Positions 32,986 to 42,083 are shown, numbered from the stretch's first letter. The stretch: 64,000 nucleotides of DNA from Acidimicrobiia bacterium (GCA_028284765.1 JANQRA010000011.1:62001-126000), one strand, 5' to 3'. The notes: a model not told the origin generated them from the letters alone. Numbers and translations are program-made.

Positions 32986-34640
32986 CACAGCTCCGAACCC
33001 GCTGGTTAGGGCGTCTCCCGTACACGGAGGCGTGGGACCTGCAGCGTGCATTCCACGAAGGAAAGGTCCGCGGACGCACCGATGACGACTACCTCCTGCT
33101 TCTGGAGCATCCGCCGGTGTTCACCATCGGTCGTAACGGCGACGTCAGCAATCTCCTTGTCGGCATGGCAGCGGCTCACGAGAAGGGGGCCGAGGTCCAC
33201 CACATCGACCGGGGTGGCGACATCACTTTCCACGGACCGGGACAGCTCGTCGGCTATCCGATCATCAAGCTCGACGATCCCAAGCAGATCGTTCCCTTCG
33301 TCCGGAAGTTGGAAGAGGTGCTCATTCGGACCATCGCCGAGTTTGGTGTCGAGGGCTGGCGTGAGGACGGATACACGGGTGTATGGACGGAGAAGGGAAA
33401 GGTTGCCGCCATCGGGATCCGGGTCAGCCGCAAGGTCTCGATGCACGGCTTTGCTCTGAACCTCCACCCCGACATGGACTACTTCGGGATGATGAACCCA
33501 TGTGGCATCACCGACCGTGAGGTGACGAACCTCTCCGAAATGGTTGGGCGAAAGATCTCACTCGAAGAAGCCGTCGATGCGCTGGCCCCCCACTTCGAAG
33601 ACGTGTTTGGCTTTGACTCCGCCGAGATTCAGAAGTCGGCATTCGTTAGAGGGCAAGGCAAAGAGTCTTCGTTTGAAGTCGATCGTCTGCTCGAAGCCGG
33701 CACTTTTGATGCAGTTAAACGGACCGAAGAGCCGTTGATGATCAACGGACGACTACCGGGCGAGCCCGTCCGCCCCGAGTGGATGAAGGTGACTGCCCGC
33801 ATGGACTCCGACTATCTGGAGCTCAAGAAGATGATGCGTGGCCTCGAGCTCAACACCGTCTGCGAAGAGGCCAACTGCCCCAACATCTATGAGTGCTGGG
33901 GAATGGGAACCGCGACCTTGATGATCCTCGGGGACAAGTGCACCAGGGCGTGTTCGTTCTGCAATGTGACCACCGGGAAGCCGACCGAGTTCGATGTGTT
34001 TGAGCCGTTCCGCGCAGCAGAAGCCATTGAAGCCATGAACCTCAAACACGCTGTCATCACTTCCGTCAACCGTGATGATCTCGATGATGGGGGAGCGGGC
34101 ATCTTCGCCCAGACCATCACCGAGTCCCGCCGACGATCACCGGGAACGGAGATAGAGGTCTTGATTCCTGACTTCAAAGGTGAGAGAGAGCCGCTTCAGA
34201 CGGTGATGGATGCCCGTCCTGAAGTACTCAATCACAACACGGAGACAGTGATGCGTCTGCAGCGAGACATCCGTACTTCTGCCAACTACGGGCGGTCGCT
34301 TGCCCTTCTATGGCGGGCCAAGCAGATGTATCCGGAGGGTCTTTCCAAGTCGGGGCTGATCGTTGGGATGGGTGAGACCAAAGAGGAAGTCCTGGCGACG
34401 CTGGCGGACATGCGTGCCGTGGGCATCGACATCATTACGATCGGCCAGTATCTGCGCCCGACGTCGAGGCACCGACCAATCCACCGGTACGTCCATCCAG
34501 ACGAGTTCGCCGAGTACAAGGCGTTCGGAGAGGGAATGGGGATCCCGCATGTCGAATCCGGTCCACTTGTCCGTTCGAGCTATCACGCAAAAGAGTCTCG
34601 AGAGGCGGTCCCAGTGACCATCGGAGCGGGACCGGCTTGA
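32982..34640 (+). CDS. lipB-lipA: LipB-LipA fusion: octanoyltransferase plus lipoyl synthase
   Basis: 552 residues from GTG 32982, which overlaps the E2 stop as GTGA. Residues about 1-215 are octanoyl-ACP transferase LipB: RGGDITFHGPGQLVGYPI, Lys in GKVAAIGIRV (about 141) and acyl Cys in NPCGITDR (about 174). Residues about 265-552 are radical-SAM lipoyl synthase LipA: auxiliary cluster C294-x4-C299-x5-C305 (CEEANCPNIYEC), SAM cluster C320-x3-C324-x2-C327 (CTRACSFC), and the C-terminal RSSYHA. No stop or frame change separates them. The two steps (octanoyl transfer, then sulfur insertion) act in sequence on lipoyl domains, including that of the E2 upstream. Confidence 0.95.
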   Translation: MTQLRTRWLGRLPYTEAWDLQRAFHEGKVRGRTDDDYLLLLEHPPVFTIGRNGDVSNLLVGMAAAHEKGAEVHHIDRGGDITFHGPGQLVGYPIIKLDDPKQIVPFVRKLEEVLIRTIAEFGVEGWREDGYTGVWTEKGKVAAIGIRVSRKVSMHGFALNLHPDMDYFGMMNPCGITDREVTNLSEMVGRKISLEEAVDALAPHFEDVFGFDSAEIQKSAFVRGQGKESSFEVDRLLEAGTFDAVKRTEEPLMINGRLPGEPVRPEWMKVTARMDSDYLELKKMMRGLELNTVCEEANCPNIYECWGMGTATLMILGDKCTRACSFCNVTTGKPTEFDVFEPFRAAEAIEAMNLKHAVITSVNRDDLDDGGAGIFAQTITESRRRSPGTEIEVLIPDFKGEREPLQTVMDARPEVLNHNTETVMRLQRDIRTSANYGRSLALLWRAKQMYPEGLSKSGLIVGMGETKEEVLATLADMRAVGIDIITIGQYLRPTSRHRPIHRYVHPDEFAEYKAFGEGMGIPHVESGPLVRSSYHAKESREAVPVTIGAGPA

Positions 34641-35710
34641 GTTTCGACTACCGGGGGAGAGTCAATCGGCTCCAGGAGTTGATGGGCGAACGAGGGGTAG
34701 ACGTAGTCCTGCTGTCGGTAGGGGCTGACCTTCCCTACTTCACTGGCTATGAAGCCATGGCGTCAGAGAGGCTGACCGTCCTCGTAGTCACAGTCGCCGG
34801 TACCCCGCAGTTGTTTGTCCCCCAACTCGAAGCACCTCGGGTGAAGCCAGACGGATTCGAAGTCAACGCCTGGTCGGAAACCGAAGATCCGGTAAGGGCC
34901 GCAGCGGCGGTAGCCAGCCCGCAGCGGGTAGCGGTAGGGGACCACATGTGGTCTGTGTTCATGACCAGATTCCAGAAGCACTGGTCCGCTGAATGGATCC
35001 CTGCATCCGAGATGACGACTGAGCTGCGGATGCGCAAAGACCCCGAAGAGGTCGACCGACTCCGCAAAGCAGCCGAAGGCGTCGATCGGGTGATGGCGCG
35101 AATCCCTGCTGAGGTGAAGTTCTCCGGCCGCACCGAATTGGAAGTCTCTCGTGACCTGCAATCGCTGACCATCGAGGAAGGTCACGATGCGGCCGAGCAT
35201 GCGATCGTGGGCTCGGGGCCGAATGGCGCCTCTCCTCATCATCACGCCTCCGACCGGGTCATCCAGTACGGAGACATGGTCGTTTGCGATTTCGGAGGTC
35301 GATGGGGCGGGTATTGGTCAGACTCCACTCGCACCTTCGTGGTTGGTGAGCCAACGGCGAAGCAAACAGAAGCACATGAGGTCGTCGAAGCATCTAACGA
35401 GGCTGGACGACGGGCCGCCGTTGTCGGAGCTACCTGCCAGGACGTCGATCGAGCATCCCGTGCTGTGATCGATGACGCAGGGCTGGGGGAATACTTCATC
35501 CATCGGACCGGTCATGGCATCGGGCTCGAAGTGCACGAGCACCCCTACATGGTCGAGGGCAACGAAGAAGTGCTGGAAGAAGGAATGGCCTTCTCGGTTG
35601 AACCCGGTGTCTATTTGCCAGGGGAGTTCGGAATCCGCGTCGAAGACATCTGCGTTGCAGGTGTTGGCAGCTTGAACCAGTCAGAGCGGCGTTTGACTAC
35701 GGTTGCATAG
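34637..35710 (+). CDS. M24-family Xaa-Pro peptidase
   Basis: 357 residues from TTG 34637, overlapping the lipB-lipA stop by four bases. N-terminal creatinase-like domain, then the pita-bread peptidase: Asp ligands in VVCDFGGRWGGYWSDSTRTF, His in HRTGHGIGLEVHEHPYMVEGN, Glu in FSVEPGVYLPGEFGIRVEDICV. A co-catalytic dimetal aminopeptidase removing residues before proline. It closes the lipoate operon. About 130 bases follow before cysD, with no gene in them. Confidence 0.9.
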   Translation: MSFDYRGRVNRLQELMGERGVDVVLLSVGADLPYFTGYEAMASERLTVLVVTVAGTPQLFVPQLEAPRVKPDGFEVNAWSETEDPVRAAAAVASPQRVAVGDHMWSVFMTRFQKHWSAEWIPASEMTTELRMRKDPEEVDRLRKAAEGVDRVMARIPAEVKFSGRTELEVSRDLQSLTIEEGHDAAEHAIVGSGPNGASPHHHASDRVIQYGDMVVCDFGGRWGGYWSDSTRTFVVGEPTAKQTEAHEVVEASNEAGRRAAVVGATCQDVDRASRAVIDDAGLGEYFIHRTGHGIGLEVHEHPYMVEGNEEVLEEGMAFSVEPGVYLPGEFGIRVEDICVAGVGSLNQSERRLTTVA

Positions 35711-35840
35711 GCGCCGCTGATCCAACGCCGTCCGGCGAGATTGGGCTCGGCCACATTTTGGGGGTATCCGTTGCGTTTGAGGGCGAATAGCTTGTGTTCG
35801 ATATGAAATCTGCCTTTTCGAGGCTTGGGGGTGGTGGAAG

Positions 35841-36740
35841 TTGTCTTACGACCACCTGACCGCGCTCGAATCAGAAGCTATCCATATCATCCGCGAGGCC
35901 GTTGCGGAGTCAGAACGCCCTGTCCTTCTGTTCTCAGGGGGCAAAGACTCTGCGGTGGTTCTTCGCTTGGCAGTCAAGGCGTTTTGGCCCGCTCGTCTCC
36001 CTTTCCCGGTCATGCACGTCGACACCGGACACAATTTCGATGAGGTCATCTCGTTTCGGGACCGCACTATTGAGCAACTTGAAGCCCAGCTGATCGTCGC
36101 CTCGGTGCAAGAAGCAATCGATCAGGGTCGAGTGGTTGAAGAAACGGGACCAAGAGCTTCGAGAAACCGGCTTCAAACCGAGTCCCTCCTAACCGCTATC
36201 GACAAGCACCGGTTCGACATGGTCTTTGGTGGTGCCCGTCGCGACGAGGAGAAGGCGAGGGCCAAAGAGAGAGTCTTCAGCTTCAGGGACGAATTCGGGC
36301 AATGGGATCCGAAGAACCAGAGGCCGGAGGTTTGGAGTGCCTACAACGCCAGGATTCGGGTCGGCGAGCACATCAGATGTTTCCCAATCTCGAACTGGAC
36401 CGAGATGGACATATGGCAGTACATCGAGGTTGAGAACATCGAGCTGCCGTCTGTCTACTTCTCACATACCCGTCGAGTCTTCGAGCGTGATGGGATGCTC
36501 ATGGCTGAGTCGCCATATCTTCAGGCCACGAATGAAGAGGAGGTCGCCGAGGCTGTGGTTCGTTTCCGGACGGTAGGAGACATGACCTGCACTGGTGCCT
36601 TCGAATCGAGAGCGTCCAGCGTGTCGGAGATAATCGCCGAGGTTGCAGCCACGAGGATCACCGAGCGAGGAGCTAGTCGGGCGGACGATCGCACCGCCGA
36701 GGCGGCTATGGAGGATCGTAAGAAGGAGGGCTACTTCTAA
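35841..36740 (+). CDS. cysD: Sulfate adenylyltransferase small subunit CysD
   Basis: 299 residues from TTG 35841. PAPS-reductase-like PP-loop fold: PP-motif LFSGGKDSAVVLRLAVKAF, then PFPVMHVDTGHNFDEVI, the adenylyl-site GGARRDEEKARAKERVFSFRDEFGQWDPKNQRPEVW and ISNWTEMDIWQYIE, all typical of CysD. With CysN it makes adenosine phosphosulfate from sulfate and ATP. The stop overlaps the cysN start (TAATG). No PAPS reductase or sulfite reductase gene is near, so the PAPS may go to sulfation. Confidence 0.94.
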   Translation: MSYDHLTALESEAIHIIREAVAESERPVLLFSGGKDSAVVLRLAVKAFWPARLPFPVMHVDTGHNFDEVISFRDRTIEQLEAQLIVASVQEAIDQGRVVEETGPRASRNRLQTESLLTAIDKHRFDMVFGGARRDEEKARAKERVFSFRDEFGQWDPKNQRPEVWSAYNARIRVGEHIRCFPISNWTEMDIWQYIEVENIELPSVYFSHTRRVFERDGMLMAESPYLQATNEEEVAEAVVRFRTVGDMTCTGAFESRASSVSEIIAEVAATRITERGASRADDRTAEAAMEDRKKEGYF

Positions 36741-37996
36741 TGGAGCTCGTGAGGATTGCGACCACTGGCTCCGTGGATGACGGCAAGAGCACTCTCATCG
36801 GACGACTCCTGTACGACACCAAGCAGATCTTCGAAGACCAGCTCGAAGCTGTCGAAGACGCAAGCAAGCGACGGGGCACCGACTATGTGGATCTTGCCCT
36901 TTTGACCGATGGTCTTCGAGCGGAGCGAGAGCAGGGCATCACCATCGACGTTGCCTATCGGTACTTCGCGACCCCTCGTCGGAAGTTCATCCTGGCTGAC
37001 ACCCCAGGTCACATCCAGTACACGCGCAACATGGTGACCGGGTCTTCGACGGCCAACATTGCTCTAATCCTGGTCGACGCCCGTAACGGGGTTCTCGAGC
37101 AAACCAGACGTCACTCATTTCTCGCCTCGTTGTTGGGTGTTCCTCATCTCGTCCTGTGCGTCAACAAGATGGACCTAGTTGATTGGTCTCAGGAGCAGTA
37201 CGAGAGCGTCGTCGAGGACTTTCGGGATTTCGCACGTCGCCTTGACATTCACGATCTGCGGTTTGTCCCGGTGTCTGCTCTCGAAGGAGACAACATCGTT
37301 GATCGCTCCACGAACATGGATTGGTATCACGGTCCGACCGTGCTCGATCTACTTGAAGACATCCACATTGGCTCCGATCACAACATGATCGACGTCCGCT
37401 TCCCGGTTCAATATGTGGTGCGTCCCCACCGTCGCGACTTCCCGGACTACAGGGGATACGCAGGCAAAGTCGCCGGTGGCCTCATGAAACCAGGGGATGA
37501 GGTGATGGTCCTTCCGAGTGGATTCACGTCGTCGATCAAGAGCATCGACACCTTCGATGGCGAGTTGACCGAGGCGGGGCCACCGACCTCCGTGGTCCTC
37601 ACTCTCGAAGATGACATCGACGTCTCACGAGGAGACATGATCTGTCGTCCTCACAACCAACCTCGGTCGTCTCAGGACATCGACGCAATGATCTGTTGGA
37701 TGTCTGACCAATCTGCCCTCCAGCCGGGTCGCAAGTACTCGATCAAACACACGACCAGGTGGGGGCGAGCGATGATCAAAGATCTGCAGTATCGACTGGA
37801 TATCAACACGCTTCACCGCGATAGCTCTGCAAGTCAACTCAGCCTGAACGAAATCGGTCGTGTCACGCTTCGGACAACCACCCCGTTCTTTTTCGATTCG
37901 TATCGGCGCAATCGGGAAACGGGCTCTTTCGTGCTTGTTGACGAGGCGAACAACAACACTCTCGCCGCCGGATTGATCACAGGCGAGGCAGCGTGA
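36740..37996 (+). CDS. cysN: Sulfate adenylyltransferase large subunit CysN (GTPase)
   Basis: 418 residues. EF-Tu-like GTPase: G1 GSVDDGKSTLIGRLLYDTK, switch I region, G3 ADTPGHIQYTRNM, G4 NKMD, G5 SAL, then beta-barrel domains 2 and 3. No fused APS kinase, which is separate downstream. GTP hydrolysis drives APS formation by CysD. It is coupled to cysD upstream and overlaps cysC by four bases (GTGA). Confidence 0.94.
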   Translation: MELVRIATTGSVDDGKSTLIGRLLYDTKQIFEDQLEAVEDASKRRGTDYVDLALLTDGLRAEREQGITIDVAYRYFATPRRKFILADTPGHIQYTRNMVTGSSTANIALILVDARNGVLEQTRRHSFLASLLGVPHLVLCVNKMDLVDWSQEQYESVVEDFRDFARRLDIHDLRFVPVSALEGDNIVDRSTNMDWYHGPTVLDLLEDIHIGSDHNMIDVRFPVQYVVRPHRRDFPDYRGYAGKVAGGLMKPGDEVMVLPSGFTSSIKSIDTFDGELTEAGPPTSVVLTLEDDIDVSRGDMICRPHNQPRSSQDIDAMICWMSDQSALQPGRKYSIKHTTRWGRAMIKDLQYRLDINTLHRDSSASQLSLNEIGRVTLRTTTPFFFDSYRRNRETGSFVLVDEANNNTLAAGLITGEAA

Positions 37997-38583
37997 ACGA
38001 CAACGTCACCTGGCACGCTTCTACAACTAGTCGACGAGATCGCTCATTGATCACCGGTGGCAAGGGGCTGACAGTTTGGCTAACTGGGCTCTCCGGCAGC
38101 GGGAAATCGACCATCGCCATGGAACTCGAGAGCAAGTTGATCGATCGAGGGCGTGCGGCATACGTGCTCGACGGAGACAATCTCAGACACGGAATCAACT
38201 CCGACCTTGGCTTCAGCCCGGCCGACCGTGGCGAGAACGTTCGCCGGGTCTCGGAGATAGCGCGGCTCATGGCGGACGCCGGTCTCGTGGTCCTTGTGCC
38301 CATCATCTCCCCATACGCCAACGGCCGTGGGCAGGCCCGAGCAGCTCACGAAGCAGCCGGCATTGGGTTCATCGAGGTCTTCGTTGATACCCCGCTGGAG
38401 GTATGTGAGGAGCGAGATCCCAAAGGGCTCTACGCAAGAGCTCGTGCCGGCGAGATCAAAGACATGACCGGGATCGATGCGCCCTACGAGGCGCCAGAGA
38501 ATCCCGTTCTCGTCATCGATGGCGCCGCGACGGCAGCCGAGGCCGCCGCCTCTCTCGTGTTGAGCCAGATAGAGAAGTCTTGA
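37993..38583 (+). CDS. cysC: Adenylylsulfate kinase CysC
   Basis: 196 residues from GTG 37993. P-loop kinase: Walker A GLSGSGKSTIAMELE, DGDNLRHGINSDLGFSPADRGENVRR, PIISPYANGRGQARA, FVDTPLEVCEERDPKGLYARARAGEIKDMTGIDAPYE and the terminal ENPVLVIDG. It phosphorylates APS to PAPS, the donor for sulfotransferases. It ends the cysDNC operon 21 bases before the convergent VanW gene. The sulfotransferase-like region at 53724-55490 is a possible user. Confidence 0.94.
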   Translation: MNDNVTWHASTTSRRDRSLITGGKGLTVWLTGLSGSGKSTIAMELESKLIDRGRAAYVLDGDNLRHGINSDLGFSPADRGENVRRVSEIARLMADAGLVVLVPIISPYANGRGQARAAHEAAGIGFIEVFVDTPLEVCEERDPKGLYARARAGEIKDMTGIDAPYEAPENPVLVIDGAATAAEAAASLVLSQIEKS

Positions 38584-38604
38584 CTGGTCGGCCGCCGCTT
38601 TTGG

Positions 38605-39966
38605 CTAGCTGACGTAAGTCCACCACCAGGTCTCGGTCGTTGTCACTCCGGCCGTGGTGAGTTTGCGGACCACCTTCACTTGCCCCGGCGCATTTCCGGT
38701 GACGGTCGCACTCACTCGTTTGGCCTCAGACCACGAGCCCGCATCGATGACGCTGATGACCGAGGATCTGTTTCCTCTTGGGTGATGTCCGACTACCTGC
38801 CAGTCGCCTTGGTTCCCCCAGAGTTCAACGGTGACCGATGTCGAGGTACTCGATGTCTCGATATAGATGGGAGTTGTGGTGTCGTTGGTGAACCTGAAGT
38901 CGATGGAGTTGTAGATAAGGGTGTGTTCGATACCGAGTGGGTATCGAGATAGCCAGCCGGTGTGGGGTCTGAACGTGCCGACGTCGTAGCCTGCCCAGAA
39001 GACAGCGTTGAAGATGGTCGTTCCGAACTGACTCACGCCGCCGCCAGGAACGCAGCACGCTCCCTCGCCATTGATCAGGTACCCGGCAGGAAGGTACCCC
39101 TTGGCCTCGGTCGTGGGTCCGACCACGGAATCGAGTGAGAACTCCTCGCCGGGCATGACGACATACCCATCGATGGTTCTTGCCATGAGGCGGATGTTGG
39201 TGACGCGGTCTTCACAGCAGTTGAAGAACGTGGTGAACCTCGACACTCGCTCGATCGGTTTTTGAGGAGGAGGAACGTTGGGTTCGAGACCGAGGGCGCG
39301 TGTAAAAAACGAAGCGATCTGATCTCGGGTCACCAGGTCTCGGGGGCAATACCAATCGTTGGCAGGTGGGTTGCAGCCTTTGGTTATCCCCGCCTCGGCG
39401 ATCTTGTTGATGTTCAGTTCGTGGATGTTGGTTTCGTCGTCGATGAACTGGTCCGGTGGGTTGTCCGTCATGAGCCACGGGAAAGCTCTCGCCATCATTG
39501 AAGCCATCTCGTCTCGGTGGACCAAGCCGTTGGGGCAATAGCGATCGTTGTCTGGTGGGTTGCAGCCGTTCGTGATCCCTGCCTCAGCGATGGCGTTGAT
39601 GTCGTTCTCGAAAATCGAGTTGTTGTCGTCTGTGAAGTAGTCGACTTCGGTGGAAGGCAGGTCCAGTGCGCGACGAATGAATGCAGCGATCTGGCCTCGA
39701 TCCACGACTCCGCGTGGACAGAACCGTATGCCTCGGCTGTCGCACCCAGTGGTGATTCCCTCTGCCGCGATCGCTTCGATGTCGCCTTCGTGGACGCTTC
39801 CGTCATCGTCGATGAAGGTTCCTCCCGGTGGGAGCTCTTCAGCCTGGGCTACTGAAGCGAGCCCGAGCACAACGAGGGCAACAATCGTGCCGAGGAGTGT
39901 GCGTCGTAACACACTGGTCAGTCTGCCAGGTGGCAAGTCGCTATTGAGCGACTGGACCCAAGTCAT
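38605..39966 (-). CDS. VanW-domain protein with three cysteine-type SLH repeats
   Basis: 453 residues from ATG 39966, which overlaps the upstream stop as ATGA; the longer frame to 40074 is rejected. Basic N-terminus then a signal peptide (VLRRTLLGTIVALVVLGLASVAQA). Three SLH-like repeats (about residues 45-235) with the cysteine pattern GC(N/D)...(F/Y)CP. The rest is a VanW domain: FNCCEDRVTNIRLMARTIDG, MPGEEFSLDSVVGPTTEAKGY, GACCVPGGGVSQFGTTIFNAVFWAGYDVG, YPLGIEHTLIYNSIDFRFTN. VanW function is unknown; it is found in peptidoglycan- and sporulation-related surface proteins. Here it is probably anchored to the wall by the SLH-like part. Confidence 0.88.
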   Translation of the reverse strand: MTWVQSLNSDLPPGRLTSVLRRTLLGTIVALVVLGLASVAQAEELPPGGTFIDDDGSVHEGDIEAIAAEGITTGCDSRGIRFCPRGVVDRGQIAAFIRRALDLPSTEVDYFTDDNNSIFENDINAIAEAGITNGCNPPDNDRYCPNGLVHRDEMASMMARAFPWLMTDNPPDQFIDDETNIHELNINKIAEAGITKGCNPPANDWYCPRDLVTRDQIASFFTRALGLEPNVPPPQKPIERVSRFTTFFNCCEDRVTNIRLMARTIDGYVVMPGEEFSLDSVVGPTTEAKGYLPAGYLINGEGACCVPGGGVSQFGTTIFNAVFWAGYDVGTFRPHTGWLSRYPLGIEHTLIYNSIDFRFTNDTTTPIYIETSSTSTSVTVELWGNQGDWQVVGHHPRGNRSSVISVIDAGSWSEAKRVSATVTGNAPGQVKVVRKLTTAGVTTTETWWWTYVS

Positions 39967-40967
39967 CCTGATGCCCTCACGGTCACGATCGTTGTCAACA
40001 CCGTGTCTCCATCCCATCGCCACTCGCCTTCCAGAGAGTGGGTCCCCGATGTGAAGCTGAGCGTTCGAGTCCATGTTCTGAAGGAAATGCCGCCGGTCGT
40101 GTAGGTCGGTTCTTCGGTGACCGATATCTCAGGACCGTCGAGGTAAAGCCGAAACTCAGTGTTGCCGGCCTCGAACTCCGCCATTTCTGAACCCGTGGCG
40201 GGAAGATCCTGGAACCACCCTTCTTCGACCTTGTAGCTCGCGCCCGCCGACAGATCGACTGTGATCCGGCAGGTCTCGCCGTCCTTCGAGCAAACGAGGT
40301 CAGCATGCTCACCCATCGGGATCTGTTGAACGATGTCAGGGAGATCCAGTGCTCGCCTCAAGAAGGCTGCCATAGCGCCACGATCCACGGTGTTGTTGGG
40401 GCAGTACTGCGTATTCGCCGGCGGGTTGCAGCCTTTGGTGATTCCGGCTTCGGCGATGGCGTTGATGTCGGCTTCGAATATCGAGTTGTTGTCGTCGGTG
40501 AAGTAGTCGGCCCCAGCCAACGGGAGGTTCAGCGCTCGCCGGATGAAGGCGGCCATCGCACCGCGATCGACGTCTGTGTTCGGGCAATACCTTGTGTTTG
40601 CCGGTGGGTTGCAGCCTTTGGTGATTCCGGCTTCGGCGATGGCGTTGATGTCGTTCTCGAATATCGAGTTGTTGTCGTCTGTGAAGTAGTCCGTTGCGCT
40701 GTCGGGGAGGTTGAGGGCTCGCCGGATGAAGGCGGCCATGGCACCGCGATCGACGTCCAGGCCAGGGCAAAACTCGGTGTTTGCCGGTGGGTTGCAGCCT
40801 TTGGTGATTCCGGCTTCGGCGATGGCGTTGATGTCGTTCTCGAAGATGTTGCCGTCGTCGTCATCGAAGTACCCGTTCAGTACCAGGCCATCGGCGTCCG
40901 GGCTGACTGCAACGAGCACCACCAGCCCGAGGAAGCCCGCCACCCCAAGCGCAATCCAGCGCCTCAC
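39963..40967 (-). CDS. Exported protein with three cysteine-type SLH repeats and a C-terminal beta domain
   Basis: 334 residues. Signal peptide (MRRWIALGVAGFLGLVVLVAVS), then three near-identical 61-residue repeats (about 30-210): YFTDDNNSIFE, AGITKGCNPPANT, YCPN and RGAMAAFIRRALNL. They match SLH domains in order but with an added Cys pair. The last 120 residues (DLVCSKDGETCRITVDLSAGASYKVEEGWFQDLP and later) form an unrecognised beta-rich domain. The DNA repeats are in register at 183 bases. Coupled by ATGA to the VanW gene. Likely a wall-bound surface protein. Confidence 0.85.
   Translation of the reverse strand: MRRWIALGVAGFLGLVVLVAVSPDADGLVLNGYFDDDDGNIFENDINAIAEAGITKGCNPPANTEFCPGLDVDRGAMAAFIRRALNLPDSATDYFTDDNNSIFENDINAIAEAGITKGCNPPANTRYCPNTDVDRGAMAAFIRRALNLPLAGADYFTDDNNSIFEADINAIAEAGITKGCNPPANTQYCPNNTVDRGAMAAFLRRALDLPDIVQQIPMGEHADLVCSKDGETCRITVDLSAGASYKVEEGWFQDLPATGSEMAEFEAGNTEFRLYLDGPEISVTEEPTYTTGGISFRTWTRTLSFTSGTHSLEGEWRWDGDTVLTTIVTVRASG
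40411..40867 (-). repeat. In-frame 183-bp tandem repeats coding SLH-like units
   Basis: The segment coding the GITKGCNPP motif recurs at 40428, 40611 and 40794, exactly 183 bases apart, with very high identity on both DNA and protein level. The high conservation points to recent duplication or gene conversion among the repeat units. Confidence 0.8.
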
Positions 40968-41422
40968 CGTATCTCCACTGTCGCCAGTACTTCATTGACC
41001 CTGGGCACCAGCTCCGAACGATCGATATGGGACCCGATGACCACGTATAGACAGAAGGCGCGTCCCCTTTGTGTGAAGAACCGTTGGACACCGCTCTGGC
41101 CGGTGATTCCCCGCTGCAGTGCATCTCTGTTGAAGTCGTCAGGATCGAGGTCGTTGGGAACACCTTGAGCTTGGAACAGAGGGGTGCCGACGGACTCAGG
41201 CCCGTACTCGAAGAGCACGATCAAGATGTCGTCCGAGTTCATGATTTCGGTGGCGCCGGCGCCAAAGGAACCACGTTCCGCCGGGAGTGGGAAGCTTGCT
41301 GCGTGCACCACCGTTGGTCTCGTCGTCCCCTTTGCCAGGAGCGGAAAGCCGCCGCCGTCGATTGCACCTTCCCAGTCGGTCGGCAGGTCGACGCTGATGC
41401 GAGCACCTTCGAGCCTGCTCAT
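40964..41422 (-). CDS. Small soluble hypothetical protein of the mau-like operon
   Basis: 152 residues from ATG 41422, which overlaps the stop of the membrane-protein gene as ATGA; the longer frame to 41728 is in that gene and rejected. Begins MSRLEGARISVDLPTDWEGAI, with a single cysteine near the end (GRAFCLYVVIG) and a mixed alpha/beta pattern ending in RVNEVLATVEI. The opening resembles PsbP/DUF1795-like proteins that start with an amphipathic strand and a Pro-x-x-W, but the family is not certain. No signal peptide is seen. Confidence 0.65.
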   Translation of the reverse strand: MSRLEGARISVDLPTDWEGAIDGGGFPLLAKGTTRPTVVHAASFPLPAERGSFGAGATEIMNSDDILIVLFEYGPESVGTPLFQAQGVPNDLDPDDFNRDALQRGITGQSGVQRFFTQRGRAFCLYVVIGSHIDRSELVPRVNEVLATVEIR

Positions 41423-42006
41423 ATGATCCCGACCGTCATTGCCGCTACGCCGATCAGAGCAACCGAGGTGACTGTGGCTGTTCGGAACGGGGGTCCGAGC
41501 TGTGCCAGTTTCCGGTTGAAGGCGGTCAGTCGTGAAGGCCTGTCGATGTACCCGGCGGCAATGACCGAGACAGAGCGCCCGAGCCCGAACACCAGCCCGA
41601 CCAGTGCAGCCTGTGTTACTGAAGCCAACAGGAGGTAGCTCAGGAACGTTGCGTATACGCTCCAGGTCACGACATAAGTCGCGATTCCGGACCCGAGCTG
41701 CAAGCCGAAGGCTCCTCCGTAGACCCAACCTCGAAACGCCCCGATCCAGCTTTCGTTCACCTGACGCTCAGGTCCCGGCGGATCGACTCTGAACGCGTCG
41801 AGCAGGGCTGAAGCCCCGAAGCTGATTCCGAGGAGCAATATGGCGGTTTCGGTGGAGAGACCAGCGACAGTCCTGGTGCCTATCCACCCGAACGCGGCGG
41901 CGATCGCCAACGCCGAGAGAATCGATCCAATCGTGAAGGCGGCTGCCGTGAGAACCCACCTGTTTTGTCTTGACCGCTCGCCGAGCGGGTGGATGCTGGA
42001 GAGCAT
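41419..42006 (-). CDS. Polytopic membrane protein of the mau-like operon
   Basis: 195 residues from ATG 42006 with GAGGAG six bases upstream. Five or six hydrophobic segments (WVLTAAAFTIGSILSALAIAAAFGW, ETAILLLGISFGASALL, GWVYGGAFGLQLGSGIATYVVTWSVYATFLSYLLLASVTQAALVGLVFGLG, ATVTSVALIGVAAM). It has no cysteines, so it cannot itself carry disulfides as CcdA or DsbD do, although its place next to a MauD-like gene recalls CcdA-type partners. Family not recognised. It follows the MauD-like gene by 77 bases. Confidence 0.7.
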   Translation of the reverse strand: MLSSIHPLGERSRQNRWVLTAAAFTIGSILSALAIAAAFGWIGTRTVAGLSTETAILLLGISFGASALLDAFRVDPPGPERQVNESWIGAFRGWVYGGAFGLQLGSGIATYVVTWSVYATFLSYLLLASVTQAALVGLVFGLGRSVSVIAAGYIDRPSRLTAFNRKLAQLGPPFRTATVTSVALIGVAAMTVGII

Positions 42007-42083
42007 CGATTCTCCTCAGGGAGACCATGTCGACCGGATGGCGGCTATCAGGGCAACCATCAGGGACAAGATGAGCTGGACCG

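Noticed and set aside
40411-40867. Regular repeats that could be mistaken for a CRISPR array
   Set aside because: The period is 183 bases, in frame, and codes a conserved protein repeat.
40305-41168. 287-codon plus-strand ORF opposite the SLH-repeat gene
   Set aside because: It is antisense to a well-supported repeat gene and its own repeats mirror that gene; no domain or ribosome site.
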